From positions 4,072 through 10,753 of the forward strand of contig JAJYXX010000333.1 in the NCBI GenBank assembly GCA_021801545.1: a stretch of 6,682 bases of DNA, written 5' to 3'. Each line of letters begins with the position of its first letter. Position 1 is the first letter of the stretch. The stretch comes from Chloroflexota bacterium. GTDB lineage: Bacteria > Chloroflexota > Limnocylindria > Limnocylindrales > CSP1-4. The position numbers and the translations under genes are program-made. Shown one piece after another: positions 1-5,791 of the stretch. Under the pieces are notes generated by a model, which was not told the origin of the DNA, ran no database searches, and worked only from the letters and a program-made list of their open reading frames with translations.

Positions 1-48
1 ACCGGCCCGGCCTGGGGCACCGGCCCGGCCTGGGGCACCGACCGGGGC
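1..48. repeat. short GC-rich tandem repeat, 18-bp unit
   Basis: The unit ACCGGCCCGGCCTGGGGC occurs twice without mismatch (1-18 and 19-36), followed by a degenerate partial third copy (37-48). Because 18 is a multiple of three, each copy would add six residues if translated. In the frame ending at the TGA at 60-62 it reads as repeats of Arg-Pro-Gly-Leu-Gly-His, which could be the tail of an upstream gene. The array may continue to the left of the window, so copy number and role cannot be judged. Confidence 0.6.
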
Positions 49-74
49 TCGATCGGCGATGATGCCCTCAACGC

Positions 75-2726
75 ATGGACACCACCCCGACCGGCGAGTC
101 CGCTCGCTCGCCCGCCGCGCCAGCCCCCGATCCGGCCGCCCAGTCGGCACCAGGCCCGGCCCCTGGCCCGGGCGGCACGACCGCCCGTGACCCGGCCGCC
201 GTTGCCGAGCTCAGCCATGCCCGCGACGCTGGCGACGTGGCGGCCGAGCTGCGGGTGGATCCTGCCCTCGGCCTCGAACCGGAGGAGGCGGTCCAGCGCG
301 CCGCGCTCGTCGGCCCGAACGCGCTCGAGGAGGTACGGCCACCATCGCTGGCGGCGATGCTCGTCGACGCTGCGACCGAGCCGTTCGTGCTCCTCCTCGC
401 GCTCGCTGGCGTCCTGGCGATCCTGCTCGGCGAGGTCCGCGACGGTCTCCTCGTGCTGGTCGGCCTCGTCCCGATCGTCGGCGCCGACGTGGTCACCGAG
501 TACCGCGGCGAGCGTGCCCTCGAGGCCCTTCGGGCCGCGTCCGCGCCGCTCGCCCGGGTCCGTCGCGGCGGTGCCGTCAGCGAGGTCTCCGCCGAAACGC
601 TCGTGCCGGGTGACGTCGTCCTCGTGCGCACCGGCGATGTCGTGCCGGCCGATCTCCGTCTCACCCGGGTCGAGCGCCTGCTGGTCAACCGGAGCATCCT
701 GACCGGCGAGTCGATCCCCGAACCAGGGTCGGTCCGGCCCGACCCGGCCGACGCCGCCACGGCCGCTCGTCGGAGCATCGCCTATGCCGGCACGAGCGTC
801 GTCGGCGGTCGCGCCGAGGGGATCGTCGTCGCGATCGGGCAGGCCACCGAGTTCGGCCGGATCGCCGGCGGCCTGGCGGGGCGCGAGCGACGCCGCTCGC
901 CGCTCCAGCGCGAGCTCGATCGCCTCGTCCGGATCCTGCTCGTCGTCGCGGCCGGCCTGATCCTCGTCACGACCGGCTCCGGGTTCCTGCGCGGCCACGA
1001 GTTGGGCGCGAACGTGCTGGCCGGGATCTCGGCCGCGATCGCCTCGATCCCCGAGGAACCACCGGTCCTGCTCGCGGTCACTCTCGGCCTGGGTGCCTAC
1101 CGGCTCCTCCGGCGCGGCGTCCTCGTGCGTCGCCTGAGCGCCGAGGAGACGCTCGGCGCGGTCGACCTCATCCTGACCGACAAGACCGGGACGCTCACCC
1201 AGAACCGGCTCGAGGTCGCCTCGGTCAGGACGCTCGCCGGGCCGGTCGTCGATCCCGCCCGGCGGCTCGAGCTGCTCGTCGCCGCCCTGCGGGCCGAGGA
1301 GGACGCCTGGCCGGCCGAGGACGTCGTTCCGGGTTCGTTCACGCGAGCGCTCACGGCCGCCGTCCGCGCGCACGGCGGCGACCCGGTCTTCGACCCGCAG
1401 CTCCTGCTCGACGCGGAGCCGGCGTCGGATGCGCTGGCGGTCACCCGGACGCGGGCCCGGCGCGACGGCAGGATCGAGGAGCTCGTTCTGGGTGCGCCGG
1501 AGGCGGTTCTCGGTCTCGTCGCGCCGGCCGGCTCCGCGGAACGGGCGGCCTGGCACGAGCTGATCGAGGCCGGCGCCACCGCCGGCGAGCGGCTCATCGC
1601 CCTGGCCGGTCGGCTCGACGAGGAACCCTGGGAGATGCGCGCCCTGATCGGCTTCGCCGATCCGCTGCGACCGGGGATCGCGGAGGCGCTGGCCCTGGCC
1701 GACCGGGCGGGCATCCAGACGGTGGTCGTGACCGGCGATCACCCGCGGACGGCGCTCGCGATCGCCCGGGCCGCGGGCCTGGCGGCCGAGCGCGCGATCA
1801 CCGGCGAGGAGCTAGCCGGCTGGGACGACGCCCGGCTCGCACGCGAGCTACCCGACCTGCACGTCGTCGCCCGCTCGACCCCGGACCAGAAGGAGCGCCT
1901 CGTGCAGGTCGCCCGAGACGTCGGGCGGATCGTGGCCGTCACCGGCGACGGGGTGAACGACGCCCCGGCGCTCCACCGGGCGGACGTCGCGGTCGCGATG
2001 GGCAGCGGAACTGCGGTCGCCCGCGAGGCATCGGATCTCGTCCTCGGCAACGACTCGTTCGCGACCTTGATGTTCGGCCTGGCCGAAGGCCGCCGGATCG
2101 TCGACAACGTCCTCAAGGGGCTCGTCTTCCTCATCTCGACCCACGTCGCATTCCTCGGCTTCATCCTGATCGCGACGATCTTCGCCGGCGACCTCGTGGC
2201 CCAGCCGCTTCTGCCGCTCCAGATCCTCTGGATGGAGCTGTTCATCGACGTCTCGACCTCGGTCGCCTTCGAGCGCGAGCCGCCCGAACCGGACCTGATG
2301 GACCGGCCGCCGCGTCACGCCAGCCGGCCGCTGCTCACCGGTGAGCTGCTCATCCGGGTCGTGGGCGCCGGGAGTTTCACCGCCCTGGCGGCGCTCGGGC
2401 TGATGGTCAGCCACCCAGGCGGGTTCGAACACGCCCGCTGGCTCGCCTACACGACGCTCGTCGTCTCGCAGGCGGTGCGGGCCTATGCGAACCGGAGCCT
2501 GAAGACCCCCCTCCACCGGCTGCGCGCCAACTGGTTCCTCGCCCTCGCCTGCCTCGTCGCGATCGGCACTCAGGCCCTGATCCCGCTCGTGCCGCCGCTG
2601 GCAGAGGCGTTCCGCGCCGCCGCCCTCGAGGCCGGCGACTGGTTGCTCGTCGCGGTCGTGGCGCTCGCCCCGGCCGTGCTCGCGGAGATCGTCCGCACGC
2701 TGCGTGGAACGAGCTGGGTGGCCTGA
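75..2726 (+). CDS. cation-translocating P-type ATPase (P2-like, PEEPP variant)
   Basis: This is an inner-membrane pump that uses ATP through an aspartyl-phosphate intermediate to move a cation. At 883 residues it has the normal length for the family. After a Pro/Ala-rich tail (about 1-40) come a cation-ATPase N-terminal domain (about 42-100), M1/M2 (about 104-140), an actuator domain with TGES at 210-213, M3/M4 (about 287-334) with PEEPP at 326-330, and the phosphorylation motif DKTGT with Asp369. Further on are DPLR (529-532), TGDHP (553-557), the TGDGVNDAPAL hinge (623-633, Asp625 and Asp629) and six more hydrophobic segments, about ten in all. M6 reads MELFID at 720-725, with Glu721 and Asp725 where Ca2+ pumps carry Asn and Asp; M5 has His690. 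This resembles the bacterial group with PEEFP in M4, whose ion I do not know. The usual Lys of the KGAPE nucleotide-binding motif is Leu472. The ATG at 75 has no clear Shine-Dalgarno sequence, but no better in-frame start was seen. The stop overlaps the next start by one base. Confidence 0.95.
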   Translation: MDTTPTGESARSPAAPAPDPAAQSAPGPAPGPGGTTARDPAAVAELSHARDAGDVAAELRVDPALGLEPEEAVQRAALVGPNALEEVRPPSLAAMLVDAATEPFVLLLALAGVLAILLGEVRDGLLVLVGLVPIVGADVVTEYRGERALEALRAASAPLARVRRGGAVSEVSAETLVPGDVVLVRTGDVVPADLRLTRVERLLVNRSILTGESIPEPGSVRPDPADAATAARRSIAYAGTSVVGGRAEGIVVAIGQATEFGRIAGGLAGRERRRSPLQRELDRLVRILLVVAAGLILVTTGSGFLRGHELGANVLAGISAAIASIPEEPPVLLAVTLGLGAYRLLRRGVLVRRLSAEETLGAVDLILTDKTGTLTQNRLEVASVRTLAGPVVDPARRLELLVAALRAEEDAWPAEDVVPGSFTRALTAAVRAHGGDPVFDPQLLLDAEPASDALAVTRTRARRDGRIEELVLGAPEAVLGLVAPAGSAERAAWHELIEAGATAGERLIALAGRLDEEPWEMRALIGFADPLRPGIAEALALADRAGIQTVVVTGDHPRTALAIARAAGLAAERAITGEELAGWDDARLARELPDLHVVARSTPDQKERLVQVARDVGRIVAVTGDGVNDAPALHRADVAVAMGSGTAVAREASDLVLGNDSFATLMFGLAEGRRIVDNVLKGLVFLISTHVAFLGFILIATIFAGDLVAQPLLPLQILWMELFIDVSTSVAFEREPPEPDLMDRPPRHASRPLLTGELLIRVVGAGSFTALAALGLMVSHPGGFEHARWLAYTTLVVSQAVRAYANRSLKTPLHRLRANWFLALACLVAIGTQALIPLVPPLAEAFRAAALEAGDWLLVAVVALAPAVLAEIVRTLRGTSWVA

Positions 2727-4030
2727 TGGGCGGCCTGCTTCCGAATGCCCTCCTCGTCGCCCGGCGCGAGTACCTCCAGCGGGTGCGGAGTCGCGCCTTC
2801 GTCGTCTCGACGATCGTCCTGGCCGTCGTCGCCCTGGCGGCCGGGCTGTCACCGGTCGCGCTCCGCGCGCTCGACCGCGAGGCGGTCGCCCGGCTCGCCG
2901 TCCACGTCCGGGCGACCGACCTGGGCGTCGATCCGATCGGCGCGGCGAACGTCGTGCTCAACGCCGGTGCGCTCACCCTCGGCGACGAAGGCAAGCGAGC
3001 CTTCGACATCCAGCTCGCGCCGGACCTCGAGGCGGCGATCGGCCAGGTCCGCGCGCGGCGGCTGGTCGGGGTCCTGGTGATCGACCGGGCGGCGAGCGGG
3101 AAGCTGGCCTACGAGCTGATCTCGAACGTCTCGCCGGCCGGACGCCAGGCGACGATCATGAAGCTGGCCGCGGTCTGGGTCTCGATCCAGGACGGTCTTC
3201 AGCGGGCCGGGCTCGCGCCGAGTGCCACCGGAGGCCCGTACGAACGCTTCGTCGTCACGCCGGCCGGGCCGTCCGGCGCGGTGCAGCCGTCCGAGACTCA
3301 GGCGGTCGGGCAGGTCCTCGTCGCGACGATCCTCGTCATCCTGATCTTCATCACCGTCATGACGTACGGGATGTGGATCGCGGTCAGCGTCGTCGAGGAG
3401 AAGAGCAGCCGGGTGATGGAGCTCGTCCTGAGCGCCGCGACCCCCGCCCAGATGCTGACCGGCAAGGTGGTCGGGGTCGGTGCCGCCGGGCTGACCCAGT
3501 ACGCCGCGATCCTCGCCGCCGGGCTCGGGGCGACGCTCCTCCAGGCGCCGGTCGAAGGCGCGCTCTTCGGCGGCGTCCGTCCCGGCGACAGCCCGCTGAG
3601 CGGCCTGACACCGGCGATCCTGCTCGCCTTCGTCGGCTTCTTCGCCCTCGGCTTTTTGCTCTACGCGCTCCTGTACGCAGCGGCCGGCTCGCTCGTCAGC
3701 CGCCAGGAGGACGTCCAGCAGGTCGCGATGCCGATGATCTTCCTGGCCATGGGCGGCTACTTCGCCGCCTCGATGGCGGTCACCTCGATCGAGGCGGCCT
3801 GGGTGGTGCCGCTCTCGTTCGTCCCGTTCTTCTCACCGTACCTGATGCTCGCCCGAATCGTGTTCGGTGATGCCGAGCCGTGGGAGGTGGCAGCCGCGGT
3901 CGCCGCGCTGCTCGCCACGATCGCGCTCGTGGCCTGGTTTGCGGTGCGGATCTACCGTACGGGTGTCCTGACCTACGGCCAGCGTCCCGGCCTGCACGCC
4001 TATCTCGAGGCGTTCCGGCGCTCGGGCTGA
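2726..4030 (+). CDS. ABC-2 type / NatB-like ABC transporter permease
   Basis: This is the membrane subunit of an ABC exporter of the ABC-2/NatB type (434 residues, normal length). A short basic N-terminus leads into a first membrane segment (about 25-47), a large extracytoplasmic domain (about 48-196), and then five or more hydrophobic segments (about 197-222, 246-270, 293-323, 332-375, 387-410). The family hallmark, a cytoplasmic EEKSSRVMEL stretch at 224-233 followed by a small-residue-rich TGKVVGVGAAGLTQ loop, is clearly present. The substrate cannot be read from the sequence; relatives export Na+ or small molecules. The ATG shares its A with the TGA stop of the P-type ATPase, so expression probably depends on translational coupling. 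A permease needs an ABC ATPase partner; none is present here, so it must lie upstream of the window or elsewhere. No frameshift or truncation was seen. Confidence 0.92.
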   Translation: MGGLLPNALLVARREYLQRVRSRAFVVSTIVLAVVALAAGLSPVALRALDREAVARLAVHVRATDLGVDPIGAANVVLNAGALTLGDEGKRAFDIQLAPDLEAAIGQVRARRLVGVLVIDRAASGKLAYELISNVSPAGRQATIMKLAAVWVSIQDGLQRAGLAPSATGGPYERFVVTPAGPSGAVQPSETQAVGQVLVATILVILIFITVMTYGMWIAVSVVEEKSSRVMELVLSAATPAQMLTGKVVGVGAAGLTQYAAILAAGLGATLLQAPVEGALFGGVRPGDSPLSGLTPAILLAFVGFFALGFLLYALLYAAAGSLVSRQEDVQQVAMPMIFLAMGGYFAASMAVTSIEAAWVVPLSFVPFFSPYLMLARIVFGDAEPWEVAAAVAALLATIALVAWFAVRIYRTGVLTYGQRPGLHAYLEAFRRSG

Positions 4031-4034
4031 CACC

Positions 4035-4065
4035 GTCCGCGTCCGGACCCGGGCGTGGCGCGGAC
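4035..4065. terminator. possible bidirectional terminator hairpin (weak)
   Basis: GTCCGCG at 4035-4041 pairs perfectly with CGCGGAC at 4059-4065 across a 17-base loop. The loop begins next to the 8-bp palindrome GTCCGGAC (4041-4048), which offers an alternative fold. The element sits in the 41-base gap between the permease stop and the stop of the convergent ligase-like gene, where a shared terminator is expected. There is no T-run on either side, and GC-rich DNA forms such pairings by chance, so this remains tentative. Confidence 0.3.
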
Positions 4066-4071
4066 CCGGCG

Positions 4072-4802
4072 TTACTCGTCGGGGAACGGGAGGCGCTCGA
4101 TCAGGGCGAGGACGGGGGCTGCAGCGGGTGGAACCGGTTCCGCCTCGCCCGGGCTCGCATCGGGGGCCGCGGGGATGAACCGCCAGAGCTGACTCCGGAC
4201 CCCCGGCAGGTAGGGGCTGCGGCGGTGGCGGGCGACGACACCGGCGATCCCCTGGGCGACTGCCGCGGCGTGGAGGGCGCGACCGTCGCCGCTGATCGCC
4301 GGGACCGCCACGATCGTGTCGCCCGGGCGGAGCAACCGATCGAGCAGCTCGCGACGTCGCTTGAGGTGCAGGCCGAGGAGCGGGTGGCCGTCGAGGTAGA
4401 GGAGGTCGAAGACGAGGTAGACGATCGGGGGCCCGGGACCGTCGGCCAGCCTGGCGGCCAGAGCGGGCCGGTCCGCGCGGCCCCATCGATCGACGACGAC
4501 GAGATCTCCATCCAGGACGGCCGATCGGGCGGCCAGCCGGGCCGGGAGCATGGCGACCTCCGGTACCAGCGGGGTGATGTCGCGATCCCGGCTGTCGAGG
4601 AGGCGGACGCCGGTGCGCCGATCAGGCGGCAACTCGGGATCGGGCTCGACGAAGGCGAGGCTCGCTCGCCGCCCCAGGCGGGCTCGAAGAGATGCTCGGC
4701 CGAGTCGAACGGTGCAGCGGCCGTCCGGGCGAGCATCGGGCGCAGCGAGACCGGCAGTCGCGGCAGGGCGGGATCCCAGTGCAGCGAGAGCTGGTCGGTC
4801 AT
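4072..4802 (-). pseudogene. frameshifted, catalytically degenerate ATP-dependent DNA ligase adenylation-domain homologue
   Basis: The product resembles the nucleotidyltransferase domain of LigC/LigD-type ATP-dependent DNA ligases. Translation from the ATG at 4802-4800 gives residues 1-47, including PMLA (22-25) and the segment LFEPAWGGER (38-47). The similarity then continues in another frame (LAFVEPD onward) to the TAA at 4074-4072. One missing base near 4659-4661 accounts for the break; restoring it gives 243 residues. Kept features are VLDGDLV (96-102), FDLLYLDG (132-139) and RSPYLPG (195-201). Family motif I, ExKxDGxR, reads E-P-A42-W-G44-G45-E-R, so the adenylated lysine and the Asp are gone. 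Motif IV, EGVVAK, reads AGVVAR (187-192), and the motif V lysine is also replaced. The protein ends about 33 residues later with no OB-fold domain. It therefore cannot act as a ligase by the known mechanism. The frameshift may be a real mutation or a sequence error. An unbroken 246-residue frame from 4812 also exists, but its first 50 or so residues do not look like the family. Confidence 0.78.
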
Positions 4803-4811
4803 GTGGGTCCA

Positions 4812-4817
4812 ATCGTA
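4812..4817 (-). promoter_or_regulatory. possible -10 element for a near-leaderless ligase-like transcript
   Basis: On the minus strand TACGAT (4817 to 4812) fits the TANNNT form of a -10 element and ends nine bases before the ATG at 4802. No Shine-Dalgarno sequence lies before that ATG and no -35 match is evident. This spacing is what a leaderless or nearly leaderless mRNA would show, which is common in some GC-rich phyla. A six-base match is weak evidence. Confidence 0.25.
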
Positions 4818-4862
4818 GCCGGTACCCTTCGCTGCGTCGCCGCCGCCGCCGAGAGGTCGTCG

Positions 4863-5665
4863 CATGTCCCGTTCAGCGCGCCGATCGACGGCTCGTACGA
4901 GCTCTGGCGGATCGCCGTCGACGACGGTGCGCTCGAGCGTCTCTCCGAGGGTCGCCACGACATCCCGGCTTTCGACCAGCGACCGACCGGCGAGGGCTGC
5001 CGGATCGCGTACCTGCGCTCCTCGCCGACAGAGCTGCCGGACGTGTAGGTCGTCGATGCGGCCGGGCGGGGGAAGCAGGCCGAGATCCATGGCGGACCGC
5101 ACACGCTCTACGACTTCGCGCCGAGCAGGGAGTTCCAGGTCCTCGCCGGGGCCGGGATCGGGGTCTGGTACGCGAACCCGCGCGGTTCGGAGGGCTCCGG
5201 CGAGGCGTTCAACGCCGCGAACTTCCGCGACTGGGGTGACGGTCCGATGCGCGACGTCCTGGCCGGCGTCGACGCCCTCGCCGCCGAGGGGCTGGCGGAT
5301 CCGGCCCGTCTCGGTGTGACCGGGGGTTCGTACGGCGGCTACCTGACGAACTGGATCGTGGCCAGGGACCACCGCTTCCGGGCAGCGAGTTTGGGGAGAT
5401 CCGCACCCCGCTGCTCATTCAGCGCGCGGAGCGCGACATCCGGACGACGCTCGGCCAGGCCGAGGCGCTGTTCACCGTCCTGCGCTCGGCTCGTCGGCCG
5501 GTCCGGCTGATGCGCGTGCCGGACGAGACCCACGAGCTCACCCGCTCCGGCACCCCGTTCCGGCGGGCCAAGAACCTCGTCCAGGTTCGCGACTGGTTCG
5601 TCCACCTCCTCGTCGAGGGACGGCCCGGGCTGCCGCCGCTGCCGTGGGCGTGGGCAGGCAGGTAG
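4863..5665 (+). pseudogene. S9 family (prolyl oligopeptidase / acylaminoacyl peptidase) remnant
   Basis: This is a broken serine peptidase of the S9 family, which cleaves oligopeptides using an alpha/beta-hydrolase domain capped by a beta-propeller. Only the last propeller piece survives (ELWRIAVDDG, then RIAYLRSSPTE, 4863-5045). An in-frame TAG at 5046-5048 sits where DVYVVD would be expected, one base from TAC. Reading through, VVDAAG runs almost directly into IHGGPH (5085-5102), so roughly 60 residues that normally separate them are missing. The hydrolase part is well preserved: NPRGSEGSGEAF, FRDWGDG and the nucleophile elbow GGSYGG with Ser codon 5328-5330. At about 5387-5396 the sequence jumps frame and skips the expected segment before EIRTPLLI. 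The last part, in the new frame, keeps the Asp (5435-5437) and His (5531-5533) equivalents and ends at TAG 5663-5665. Most of the usual 600-residue N-terminal portion is absent; its left limit is approximate. Multiple independent lesions make sequencing error an unlikely full explanation. Confidence 0.88.
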
Positions 5666-5707
5666 CGAGCGAACGGTCAGGTCCCGGGCGCTCGGAACCA
5701 CTCCGCC

Positions 5708-5737
5708 TTGACATCCCGGTGGCGCACTCGCTATCGT
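5708..5737 (+). promoter_or_regulatory. sigma-70-type promoter of the SorC-family gene
   Basis: TTGACA at 5708-5713 is a perfect -35 hexamer. TATCGT at 5732-5737 matches four of six -10 positions with an 18-base spacer. This is one of the few AT-richer stretches in the window and lies directly upstream of a gene start. Transcription would begin near 5744, giving a leader of nearly 50 bases before the ATG at 5792. The sequence from the peptidase stop to the -35 box (5666-5707) shows nothing else recognisable. Confidence 0.7.
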
Positions 5738-5749
5738 ATGGGGCACACT

Positions 5750-5774
5750 TGAGCATACAAATGCTCATATGAGC
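5750..5774 (+). promoter_or_regulatory. overlapping inverted repeats, likely operator for the SorC-family regulator
   Basis: TGAGCAT (5750-5756) and ATGCTCA (5761-5767) form a perfect 7-bp inverted repeat around ACAA. The second arm overlaps a perfect 12-bp palindrome, GCTCATATGAGC (5763-5774). Three copies of the same half-site thus sit just downstream of the predicted transcription start. Such a position allows repression of the gene that follows, and SorC-family proteins often bind palindromes near their own promoter. That this protein binds here is inferred, not shown. Confidence 0.65.
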
Positions 5775-5791
5775 GAGCGGGCGAGAACGGC

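Noticed and set aside
1..48. CRISPR array
   Set aside because: Two directly adjoining 18-bp units with no spacers and no cas genes are a simple tandem repeat.
187..702. Plus-strand frame open from the window start to 702
   Set aside because: It could be read as an upstream gene running in, but it would overlap the ATPase by over 600 bases and its product is Ser/Arg-rich with no family signal.
1848..2852. Minus-strand open frame of 334 codons opposite the ATPase gene
   Set aside because: It is rich in Arg, Gly, Glu and Asp with no family motifs and lies opposite an obviously functional gene; GC-rich codon structure creates such frames.
2704..3870. Plus-strand open frame of 388 codons overlapping the permease
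   Set aside because: Its product is almost entirely Arg/Gly/Pro/Ala without hydrophobic core patterns, while the overlapping frame encodes a clear ABC-2 permease.
4650..4670. Programmed -1 ribosomal frameshifting in the ligase-like gene
   Set aside because: A -1 shift would restore the protein, but no X-XXY-YYZ slippery site is present at the junction, so mutation or sequence error is simpler.
3833..4818. Further open frames on both strands across the permease end and the ligase-like gene
   Set aside because: Composition is skewed and no motif is recognisable; they are the expected by-products of the real frames.
4101..5372. Long minus-strand open frame of 423 codons
   Set aside because: Only the stretch from the ATG at 4802 to about 4662 resembles a protein family (the ligase N-terminus). 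The part before it lies antisense to the S9 remnant, and the part after the frameshift is low-complexity Ser/Arg sequence.
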